Source: Caldanaerobius polysaccharolyticus DSM 13641
GTDB taxonomy: Bacteria > Bacillota > Thermoanaerobacteria > Thermoanaerobacterales > Caldanaerobiaceae
NCBI RefSeq assembly: GCF_000427425.1
Contig: NZ_KE386495.1
Location: 733,072-797,071 of the forward strand
Reading direction: 5' to 3'
DNA length: 64,000 nt
The notes beneath the pieces were generated by a model, which searched no databases, was not told the DNA's origin, and saw only the letters and a list, made by a program, of their open reading frames with translations. Of the stretch, positions 53,886 through 61,026 are shown piece after piece. A program made the position numbers and the translations under genes. The first letter of the stretch is position 1; the number at the start of each line of letters is the position of its first letter.

Positions 53886-55703
53886 ATGAAGCTCATAGCG
53901 GGAGTGGACATAGGGAATTCTACAACAGAGGTGTGCATTGCGTCCCTGGACGAGTATCAAAGAGTAAAGTTTTTGAGCAGTGCTCTGGTGGCTACTACGG
54001 GTGTAAAAGGGACTAAAGATAATGTCACTGGCATATTAAGGGCGCTATCAATGGCGTTGAATAAAGTAGGAAAGAAGGTCTCAGACCTGGATGCGATACT
54101 CTTAAATGAAGCGGCCCCTGTGGTATGCGATACGGCCATGGAAACCATAACGGAGACTATTATAACTGATTCCTCTGTGATAGGTCATAACCCATCGACA
54201 CCGGGAGGGGTTGGGTTAGGTGTAGGCGTTACGATAGACGTGCGCAATCTGACGTCGGCGGGGAAAAATAAAAAATACATAGCGGTGATTCCCGGCGATG
54301 TGAGTTATGAGGATGCTGCAAAGGCTTTAAACGACGCTTTTGACAGAGGTATTGTTGTCAGTGCTGCTATTGTGCAAAAGGACGAGGCTGTGCTTATATG
54401 CAACAGGATAAAAAAAATGATACCTATTGTAGACGAGGTTAAACACATAGACAGAGTGCCCCAAGGAGCTGTGGCGGCTGTAGAAGTGGCTTCTCCTGGC
54501 CGCACCATAAGCACCCTGTCAAATCCTTATGGGATAGCTTCAATATTTAGTTTAACCCCAGAAGAGACAAAATATACAGTGCCCATAGCGAAAAGCCTTA
54601 TAGGCAAGAGATCAGCGGTAGTCATAAGGACACCTGAAGGTGGAGTAAAAGAACAGGTAGTGCCTGCGGGTTCGCTGTATATAAGAGGAGGCAGTGGCTC
54701 TGTCAAAGTAAGTGTGGAATCAGGGGCAGAGGAAATTATGAAGGCCTTAGAGAGCGTACAGCCCTTGGAAGATGTAGAAGGGGAAGTGGGCACTAATGTA
54801 GGGACAATGATCCATAGGGTGAAAAATTCTATGGCGAGTTTAACGGGACAGAGTGCCAGTAAGATAAAGATAAAAGACCTACTGGCAATAGATACTGTTG
54901 TGCCTGTAAGAGTTCGGGGCGGTGTGGCTGGAGAAACGTCCATGGAAAAAGCTGTAGCCATTGCGGCAATGGTAAAGACAGATAGACTGCCTATGATGGA
55001 TGTGGCGGAATATCTTAAAGGCAAAACCGGCGTGTTTGTAAAAGTGGCAGGGGTTGAAGCCGTTATGGCTGCACTGGGCGCTTTAACTACTCCGGGTACT
55101 GAGTTACCTCTTGCGATACTGGATGTAGGAGGAGGCTCTACCGATGCCGCAATAATAGATCAGAAAGGTATAGTAAGGTCGGTACACCTGGCGGGAGCAG
55201 GGGACCTGGTTACCATGTTGATAAATACGGAGCTGGGATTGGGCGATAGGTTTATAGCCGAAGAAGTAAAAAAGAACCCGGTGGCTAAGGTGGAGAGCCT
55301 TTTTCACATAAGGATGGAAAGCGGTGAGATAAGGTTTTTTGACAGGCCTTTAAATCCAAGGTACTACGGCAGGATAGTTGCGTTAAGAAGAGAGGACATG
55401 ATACCTCTTCCTAGAGAAGACCTTACGTTGGAAAAAGTAGTACAGGTAAGGCGGCAGGTTAAGTACCAGGTATTTGTCCACAATGCCATAAGGGCGTTGC
55501 GGCAGATAGCCCCTCAAAACAACTTAAAAAATATTTCCAACGTCGTTATGGTGGGTGGCTCTGCGCTGGATTTTGAAATACCTGAGATGATATTGCAAGA
55601 GCTTTCCCGCTACAACATCGTAGCAGGGAGGGGCAATATACGCAACTGCGAAGGCCCAAGGAATGCCGTGGCAACGGGGCTTGTCATGTCGTATGTAGGG
55701 TGA
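53886..55703 (+). CDS. pduG: Diol dehydratase reactivase large subunit
   Basis: PduG is an ATP-dependent chaperone-like factor that exchanges damaged cobalamin on the dehydratase. The Hsp70-like actin fold begins IAGVDIGNSTTEVCIASLD (phosphate loop near residues 4-22). It has GGVGLGVGVTIDVRNL, the swivelling domain, and LAILDVGGGSTDAAIID near 415-431. ATG at 53886 follows AAAAGGGG and gives 605 residues; upstream in-frame codons lie inside pduE and are rejected. Confidence 0.94.
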   Translation: MKLIAGVDIGNSTTEVCIASLDEYQRVKFLSSALVATTGVKGTKDNVTGILRALSMALNKVGKKVSDLDAILLNEAAPVVCDTAMETITETIITDSSVIGHNPSTPGGVGLGVGVTIDVRNLTSAGKNKKYIAVIPGDVSYEDAAKALNDAFDRGIVVSAAIVQKDEAVLICNRIKKMIPIVDEVKHIDRVPQGAVAAVEVASPGRTISTLSNPYGIASIFSLTPEETKYTVPIAKSLIGKRSAVVIRTPEGGVKEQVVPAGSLYIRGGSGSVKVSVESGAEEIMKALESVQPLEDVEGEVGTNVGTMIHRVKNSMASLTGQSASKIKIKDLLAIDTVVPVRVRGGVAGETSMEKAVAIAAMVKTDRLPMMDVAEYLKGKTGVFVKVAGVEAVMAALGALTTPGTELPLAILDVGGGSTDAAIIDQKGIVRSVHLAGAGDLVTMLINTELGLGDRFIAEEVKKNPVAKVESLFHIRMESGEIRFFDRPLNPRYYGRIVALRREDMIPLPREDLTLEKVVQVRRQVKYQVFVHNAIRALRQIAPQNNLKNISNVVMVGGSALDFEIPEMILQELSRYNIVAGRGNIRNCEGPRNAVATGLVMSYVG

Positions 55704-55707
55704 TTTT

Positions 55708-56049
55708 ATGGAGTTTACAAAGCCTTTGATCATAATATACGCTGGCGACGGCACCTGTGAGATGCTCGCAGAAGTAAAAGCGGGTATCGAGGAAGAAGGG
55801 GCCCTATGCCAGGTGCAGCGGTGCGATCTTGGCGATACCAGAGAGATGGCATACAGGGCAGCTAAAAGGTCTGTACTGGGGATAGGTATAGGTGTAGCTC
55901 AGGAAGGAGTATGCGTACATTGTAAGGAGTTAGAGCGAGATAACCCTCTTTTCGAAGTTAAAAAATATAACCGCGATGCCTTGAGGATTATGGGCATCAA
56001 TGCTGCGAGGTACGCGAAAGGCTTGCCTTTCAAAATATTAGAGAATTGA
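55708..56049 (+). CDS. pduH: Diol dehydratase reactivase small subunit
   Basis: PduH partners PduG, taking the place of the dehydratase beta subunit during cofactor exchange. The 113-aa protein has KPLIIIYAGDGTCEMLAEVKAGIEEEG, RSVLGIGIGVAQEGVCVHCKEL and INAARYAKGLPFKIL. The first resembles the PduD fold, as expected. It starts four bases after pduG. Confidence 0.92.
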   Translation: MEFTKPLIIIYAGDGTCEMLAEVKAGIEEEGALCQVQRCDLGDTREMAYRAAKRSVLGIGIGVAQEGVCVHCKELERDNPLFEVKKYNRDALRIMGINAARYAKGLPFKILEN

Positions 56050-56075
56050 TTGCAAGCCAGTAAAGGAGGATTGGT

Positions 56076-57485
56076 ATGGCAGGTATTAGAGAAGAGGATA
56101 TAGAGCTCATCGTGAGGCGCGTCTTATCTAATCTGGATTTAAAAAATCTTAAAGCAGCTGTAAAAAAAGACATAGGCGTGTTTGAAGATATGAAACAAGC
56201 CATATCGGCTGCTAAAAAAGCTCAAAAAGAACTTAAATCCATGTCTATTGAATTCAGGGAAAAGATCATACAGAACATCAGAAAAAAGACCTTGGAGAAC
56301 GCGAGGATAATGGCGGAAATGGGCGTTCAGGAGACGGGAATGGGAAAGGTAGAGCACAAGGTCTTAAAGCATGAGCTGGTGGCCAGAAAAACCCCGGGAA
56401 CAGAAGACATAATTACCACGGCGTGGTCAGGGGACAAAGGGCTAACCTTAGTGGAAATGGGCCCATGGGGTGTAATCGGTGCTATAACCCCTTCTACAAA
56501 CCCCAGCGAAACCGTCATATGCAACAGCATAGGCATGATAGCCGCGGGAAATTCAGTGGTGTTTAACCCTCACCCAGGAGCTGTAGGCGTGTCTAATTAC
56601 GCGGTAAGGTTGATCAATGAGGCTGTAGTAGAAGCGGGAGGGCCGCCAAACCTCGCTGTATCTGTGGCTAAGCCTACTCTGGAGACAGCTGAAATAATGT
56701 TCAAACACCCGGATATAAATCTCCTGGTAGCTACGGGGGGACCGGGAGTGGTGACAGCAGTGCTGTCTACAGGTAAAAGGGCTATAGGTGCCGGCGCGGG
56801 GAATCCGCCCGTGGTGGTAGATGAAACCGCTGACATCAGGAAAGCGGCCAAGGATATAGTAGACGGTGCTACTTTTGACAACAACCTGCCGTGTATAGCC
56901 GAAAAAGAGGTCATAGCGGTAAACAAGGTCGCCGATGAGTTGATCTACTATATGAAGCAGAATGGCTGCTATATGGCATCTAAAGAAGAGATTGAGGAAT
57001 TAAAAGCTATGGTACTACAGACAAGGGACGGTAAGTATTATCTTAACAGAAAATGGGTAGGAAAAGATGCCAGCACGCTCTTAAAGGGCATAGGCGTCGA
57101 TGTAGACGATAAGGTGCGCTGCATAATATTTGAAGCTACTAAGGACCATCCTTTTGTAGTAGAAGAGCTGATGATGCCAATTCTTGGTATAATCAGGGCA
57201 GAAAACGTAGATGAGGCCATCGCTATTGCCGTGGAATTAGAGCACGGCTTCAGGCATTCGGCGCACATGCATTCTAAAAACGTGGATAATCTCACCAAGT
57301 TTGCACGGGCAATTGATACCGCGATTTTTGTTAAAAATGCACCTTCTTATGCGGCCATAGGTTTTGGAGGGGAGGGGTATTGCACGTTTACCATCGCCAG
57401 CAGGACAGGTGAAGGCCTGACTTCAGCCAGGACGTTTACAAAGAGCAGGAGATGCGTTCTAGCCGATGGGCTTTCTATCAGATAG
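56076..57485 (+). CDS. pduP: CoA-acylating propionaldehyde dehydrogenase with N-terminal encapsulation peptide
   Basis: PduP oxidises propionaldehyde to propionyl-CoA with NAD inside the shell. The N-terminal helix IREEDIELIVRRVLSNLDLKN (positions about 4-24) is followed by a linker and the aldehyde dehydrogenase fold. The catalytic Cys lies in NNLPCIAEKEV near residue 273. AITPSTNPSETVICN, FNPHPGAVGVSNYA and ATGGPGVVTAVLSTGKRAIG are typical of the CoA-acylating class. The helix closely matches that of the downstream alcohol dehydrogenase. At 469 residues it is full length. AAAGGAGGATTGGT precedes the ATG. Confidence 0.95.
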   Translation: MAGIREEDIELIVRRVLSNLDLKNLKAAVKKDIGVFEDMKQAISAAKKAQKELKSMSIEFREKIIQNIRKKTLENARIMAEMGVQETGMGKVEHKVLKHELVARKTPGTEDIITTAWSGDKGLTLVEMGPWGVIGAITPSTNPSETVICNSIGMIAAGNSVVFNPHPGAVGVSNYAVRLINEAVVEAGGPPNLAVSVAKPTLETAEIMFKHPDINLLVATGGPGVVTAVLSTGKRAIGAGAGNPPVVVDETADIRKAAKDIVDGATFDNNLPCIAEKEVIAVNKVADELIYYMKQNGCYMASKEEIEELKAMVLQTRDGKYYLNRKWVGKDASTLLKGIGVDVDDKVRCIIFEATKDHPFVVEELMMPILGIIRAENVDEAIAIAVELEHGFRHSAHMHSKNVDNLTKFARAIDTAIFVKNAPSYAAIGFGGEGYCTFTIASRTGEGLTSARTFTKSRRCVLADGLSIR

Positions 57486-57496
57486 GAGGGATGATT

Positions 57497-58714
57497 GTGG
57501 AAATAAATGATATAAATATAGAGGAAATAGTGAGGAAGGTGTTGAGCAACTTAAAGGGAGAGGCAAAAGAGGAAATACCTTCATCTGTATCACCTTCAGC
57601 AATCCCGCAGACGTGTAGGGCTGCGGTGCTAACCGGTATAAAAAGTATACAGGTCAGAGAATATCCTATACCTGAAATTGGCGACGACGAGATGCTGGTT
57701 AAAGTAGAGGGATGTGGCATATGCGGTACTGACGTCCACGAGTATAAGGGAGATCCTTTTGGCCTTATTCCCGTTGTTCTAGGCCATGAGGGCACTGGAG
57801 AAATAGTGAAGATAGGTAAAAATGTTAAGAGGGATTCAGCAGGCAATGATGTAGGTGTAGGGGACAAAATAGTAACATGCGTTGTACCATGTGGGCATTG
57901 CGATGTATGCCTAAATCACCCTGATAAGGTCAACCTATGTGAAAACACCAAGATATACGGATTGATTCCCGACGACGAATACCATCTTAACGGTTGGTTT
58001 GCCGAATACCTGGTTATAAGGAAAGGCTCTACGTTTTTTAAGGTAAACGATTTGAGCCTGGATTTGAGGCTATTGATAGAGCCTTCGGCGGTGGTGGTAC
58101 ACGCTGTTGAACGGGCTAAATCCACAGGGCTTATAAAGTTCAACAGCAAGGTACTGGTGCAGGGGTGTGGTCCCATAGGCCTTTTGCTCATAGCTGTGGT
58201 GAGGACTTTAGGAGTGGAGAACATCATAGCCATAGATGGGAATGAGAAGAGGCTGGATTTTGCCAGAAAGCTGGGCGCCAGTCACACCATTGACTTTACC
58301 AGGTACAGCGACGTCGAGGGACTCGTAGAAGCAGTAAAAGAGGCTACGGGAGGAAAAGGCGCTGATTTTGCGTTTCAGTGTACCGGTGTTCCGGCGGCAG
58401 CGGCTAACATATGGAAATTCGTTAGGCGAGGAGGCGGATTGTGCGAGGTTGGATTTTTCGTCAACAACGGCGAATGCCAGATAAACCCTCATTTCGATAT
58501 ATGCAACAAGGAGATCACAGCCGTAGGTTCCTGGACGTATACGCCTCAGGATTACCTCACAACCTTTGATTTTCTCAAAAGGGCAAAAGGTATAGGGCTT
58601 CCCATTGAAGAGATCATAACCCACAGGTTTTGCCTGGATGAGATGAATAAGGCCATGGAAGTCAACATGAGGCAAGAGGGGATAAAGGTAGTGTACATCA
58701 ACGATAGGTTTTAG
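57497..58714 (+). CDS. Zinc-dependent medium-chain alcohol dehydrogenase with N-terminal encapsulation peptide
   Basis: This 405-aa enzyme belongs to the zinc medium-chain family, not to the iron family of PduQ. The dehydrogenase starts near residue 52. It shows catalytic zinc ligands in CGICGTDVHEYKG and LGHEGTGEIV, four structural-zinc Cys in CGHCDVCLNHPDKVNLC plus the nearby CVVPC, and the Rossmann motif GCGPIGLLLI. Before it lie an extra helix (INDINIEEIVRKVLSNLKG) and a Ser/Pro linker (SSVSPSAIP), as in encapsulated enzymes. GTG at 57497 follows AGGAGGG; an ATG two codons earlier abuts that site. It probably regenerates NAD by reducing propionaldehyde and perhaps lactaldehyde. Confidence 0.88.
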   Translation: MEINDINIEEIVRKVLSNLKGEAKEEIPSSVSPSAIPQTCRAAVLTGIKSIQVREYPIPEIGDDEMLVKVEGCGICGTDVHEYKGDPFGLIPVVLGHEGTGEIVKIGKNVKRDSAGNDVGVGDKIVTCVVPCGHCDVCLNHPDKVNLCENTKIYGLIPDDEYHLNGWFAEYLVIRKGSTFFKVNDLSLDLRLLIEPSAVVVHAVERAKSTGLIKFNSKVLVQGCGPIGLLLIAVVRTLGVENIIAIDGNEKRLDFARKLGASHTIDFTRYSDVEGLVEAVKEATGGKGADFAFQCTGVPAAAANIWKFVRRGGGLCEVGFFVNNGECQINPHFDICNKEITAVGSWTYTPQDYLTTFDFLKRAKGIGLPIEEIITHRFCLDEMNKAMEVNMRQEGIKVVYINDRF

Positions 58715-58723
58715 GTGATGTAA

Positions 58724-59038
58724 ATGCAAGCCGTAGGATTTATCGAGGTATACGGATTGGTAGCGGCGTTTGTGGCAGCGGATGCCGCTTGTAAGGCAGC
58801 CAATGTGACCATAGAATCCTTTGACAACAATAAGCCGCAAAACGCCGATAAACTACCTGTGCCTTTGGTTATAATTGTGAAAATTCGCGGTAGCCTGGAA
58901 GACGTGAAAACTGCTTTAACTGCCGCTGTAGAAGCAGCGAACAAAGTATCTGGCGTGGTGACAAGTCACGTCATTCCCAGGCCGGAAAGGGATACAGAAA
59001 AGCTCTTAAAGTTGAATTGCCTCAGTAGGGGCAAGTGA
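58724..59038 (+). CDS. BMC-H shell protein with an altered pore loop
   Basis: A single-domain BMC hexamer subunit of 104 residues. It has AVGFIEVYGLVAAFVAADAACKAANVTIES, then a longer segment FDNNKPQNADKLPVPLVIIV where paralogs have the short pore loop KIGSG. The end is the normal VTSHVIPRPERDTEKLL. The changed loop implies a different central pore, perhaps for another substrate or a blocked channel. It starts nine bases after the alcohol dehydrogenase and is the first of four BMC-H genes. Confidence 0.9.
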   Translation: MQAVGFIEVYGLVAAFVAADAACKAANVTIESFDNNKPQNADKLPVPLVIIVKIRGSLEDVKTALTAAVEAANKVSGVVTSHVIPRPERDTEKLLKLNCLSRGK

Positions 59039-59071
59039 GAAATAAATTTTAATGAAAAAGGAGGATTTATC

Positions 59072-59347
59072 ATGCAGGAAGCATTGGGCATGATTGAGAC
59101 AAGGGGTCTGGTTGCGGCTATCGAAGCGGCGGATGCCATGGTGAAAGCCGCAGATGTTACGCTTATAGGTACTGAGAAAATCGGTTCAGGGTTGGTGACA
59201 GTCATGGTGAGAGGCGACGTGGGAGCAGTTAAGGCGGCTACAGAGGTAGGCGCTAGCGCCGCTTCCAAGCTGGGAGAGATCATAGCCGTACACGTTATAC
59301 CAAGGCCTCATACTGATGTAGAGAAGATCCTTCCCACTTTAAAGTGA
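59072..59347 (+). CDS. pduA: BMC-H shell protein (PduA/J type)
   Basis: A canonical 91-aa hexamer subunit forming the flat facets of the shell. It has [21 protein letters not shown], the pore loop [12 protein letters not shown] and [15 protein letters not shown] very strong AAAAAGGAGGATTTATC precedes the ATG, consistent with high expression. It differs from the core of the fourth BMC-H gene (59782-60060) at only 15 of 90 aligned residues, so one is a duplicate of the other. Confidence 0.93.
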   Translation: MQEALGMIETRGLVAAIEAADAMVKAADVTLIGTEKIGSGLVTVMVRGDVGAVKAATEVGASAASKLGEIIAVHVIPRPHTDVEKILPTLK

Positions 59348-59372
59348 TTTCGTCTTTATCGGAGTGCAAAAC

Positions 59373-59690
59373 ATGAATGCAATAGGCCTTATAGAGATCA
59401 CAGGATTGGTTGCAGCTATTGAGGCATTAGACGCCATGTTAAAGGCGGCTGATGTGGAGTTTTTGACGTGGGAGAAAAGGTTGGGGGGTAGGCTTGTCAC
59501 AGTAATCGTAAAAGGGGAGGTTTCAGCGGTGCAAGAAGCTATCTCAACGGGCAAGGTAAGAGCTGATGAGATCACCCGTGCGGTTGCCTGGGCTGTTATA
59601 CCAAGCCCCCATCCTGAGACGATGAGAATGATAAGCATAAGTGCATCTAAAATATCTAACAACAGATTGGGTGGTATAAATGAGTTCTGA
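59373..59690 (+). CDS. BMC-H shell protein with KRLGGR pore loop
   Basis: A 105-aa BMC-domain protein with [29 protein letters not shown], pore loop [13 protein letters not shown] and [14 protein letters not shown]. The Arg-rich pore loop differs from the GSG type and would make a more positive or differently sized channel. A short C-terminal tail ([14 protein letters not shown]) follows. The ATG at 59373 follows CGGAGTGCAAAAC, and the end overlaps the next gene by 11 bases. Confidence 0.9.
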   Translation: MNAIGLIEITGLVAAIEALDAMLKAADVEFLTWEKRLGGRLVTVIVKGEVSAVQEAISTGKVRADEITRAVAWAVIPSPHPETMRMISISASKISNNRLGGINEF

Positions 59691-60060
59691 GGCAAAGGAA
59701 AAAGACAAAAAGGCGAAAGACGTTGAAGGGCCTAAAGACGATAAAGGCCATGAAAAAGAACTTATAAAGGAGGTACGTAACGTGGAACAGCAAGCATTAG
59801 GTATGGTGGAGACGAGAGGGCTGGTGGCTGCTATTGAGGCGGCGGACGCTATGGTGAAGGCTGCAAACGTCACCCTTTTGGGCAGTGAGAAGATCGGCTC
59901 AGGATTGGTGACGGTTATGGTGCGGGGTGACGTAGGCGCTGTCAAGGCGGCAGTGGAGACAGGGGCAAAGGCGGCTGAAAAGTTAGGCGAGCTGGTAGCA
60001 GTGCATGTAATACCCAGGCCTCACAGTGATGTAGAAAAGATATTGCCTTCTGCAAGGTAG
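59680..60060 (+). CDS. BMC-H shell protein with charged N-terminal extension and internal second start
   Basis: Starting at ATG 59680 the protein has 126 residues. A 34-residue highly charged extension ([19 protein letters not shown] and following) precedes a PduA-like BMC domain with pore loop [12 protein letters not shown]. An in-frame GTG at 59782 begins exactly at the usual BMC start (VEQQALGM). It has its own excellent ribosome binding site AAAGGAGGT (59766-59774), better than GGGTGG before the first ATG. Two forms are therefore likely, long and short. The arrangement recalls PduB and PduB' of Salmonella, where the long form's extension links shell and cargo; PduB itself is absent here. 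Confidence 0.9.
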   Translation: MSSEAKEKDKKAKDVEGPKDDKGHEKELIKEVRNVEQQALGMVETRGLVAAIEAADAMVKAANVTLLGSEKIGSGLVTVMVRGDVGAVKAAVETGAKAAEKLGELVAVHVIPRPHSDVEKILPSAR

Positions 60061-60071
60061 TGTGATAGTGG

Positions 60072-60704
60072 ATGGAGGAATGGCTGGTAGAGCTGGTGAC
60101 AAAGGCCGTAAAAGAGACGCTGGCTCAAAGAACTGGATTAAAGATACCTGTTGCTGTGTCAGCGCGCCATGTTCACCTTTCGAAGCAACATTTTGAAATG
60201 CTTTTTGGAGAAGGATACGAGCTTAAAAAGAAAAAGGAACTTATGGGTGGCCAGTTTGCGGCGGAGGAATGTGTAACCGTTGTAGGAAAGAAACTCAGCG
60301 CCATAGAAAACGTGAGGATTGTGGGGCCTTTGAGAAAGTTTACACAGGTAGAGGTATCCAGAACCGACGCTGTAAAGCTGGGCTTGGATCCACCTGTAAG
60401 GGAGTCAGGCAAAATAGAAGGTTCGGCACCTATAACGATAGTAGGGCCTAAAGGTGCGGTGTCTTTAAATGAGGGCTGCATTATTGCCAGCAGGCACATT
60501 CACATGTCATTGGAGGATGCCGAAAGGTTTGGGGTGTCTGATAACCAAAAGGTGTCAGTTAAGGTTTTTGGAGAAAGAGGTGGCATCCTCCACAATGTGC
60601 AGGTTAGGGTTGACAAGGCGTTTACCCTTGAGATGCACATTGATACCGATGAAGCTAATGCCTTAGGTATTACGAGCGGTTCCCTTGTGGAGATATTAAA
60701 ATGA
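60072..60704 (+). CDS. pduL: BMC phosphotransacylase PduL with N-terminal encapsulation peptide
   Basis: PduL converts propionyl-CoA and phosphate to propionyl-phosphate and recycles CoA inside the compartment. The 210-aa protein has two beta-barrel repeats with the zinc-binding histidines in VAVSARHVHLSKQH near residues 27-40 and IIASRHIHMSLEDA near 137-150. Also present are GPLRKFTQVEVSRTDA and an N-terminal amphipathic helix MEEWLVELVTKAVKETLAQ that serves as encapsulation signal in this family. The ribosome binding site is weak (GATAGTGG), so coupling to the upstream shell gene may matter. Confidence 0.94.
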   Translation: MEEWLVELVTKAVKETLAQRTGLKIPVAVSARHVHLSKQHFEMLFGEGYELKKKKELMGGQFAAEECVTVVGKKLSAIENVRIVGPLRKFTQVEVSRTDAVKLGLDPPVRESGKIEGSAPITIVGPKGAVSLNEGCIIASRHIHMSLEDAERFGVSDNQKVSVKVFGERGGILHNVQVRVDKAFTLEMHIDTDEANALGITSGSLVEILK

Positions 60705-60722
60705 TATTAGGAGATGAAGGCG

Positions 60723-61001
60723 TTGATAATTGCAAAAGTAGTGGGAACTGTTATTTCAACGCGCAAAAACAGCAACCTTGTAGGCAACAAGTTTTTGATC
60801 GTTGAACCGATAGATGAGATGAATTTTAAAAGTAAAAGCAGGATTGTGGCTGTGGACAACGTGGGAGCTGGTGTAGGCGAAATTGTACTGGTGGTTTTTG
60901 GGAGTGCAGCGAGAGTTGGTTGCAATGCGCAGAGCGCCCCAATAGATGCGGCGGTAGTAGGCATTGTGGACAACATAAAAGACGTGATAATAAATGAATG
61001 A
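60723..61001 (+). CDS. pduN: BMC vertex protein, EutN/CcmL family
   Basis: This pentamer-forming protein caps the icosahedral vertices. It has IIAKVVGTVISTRKNSNLVGNKFLIVEPID, then DNVGAGVGEIVLVVFGSAAR and IVGIVDNI, all standard for the family (given here in parts). TTG at 60723 is chosen because TTAGGAG ends nine bases before it and family members start at this point. An ATG at 60714 touches that site. The product is 92 residues. Confidence 0.92.
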   Translation: MIIAKVVGTVISTRKNSNLVGNKFLIVEPIDEMNFKSKSRIVAVDNVGAGVGEIVLVVFGSAARVGCNAQSAPIDAAVVGIVDNIKDVIINE

Positions 61002-61026
61002 GTATTGCTTGAGGTGATTTTATACC

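Noticed and set aside
58208-58840. 210-codon reverse frame in the BMC region
   Set aside because: It is antisense to the alcohol dehydrogenase, with no ribosome binding site or recognisable motif.
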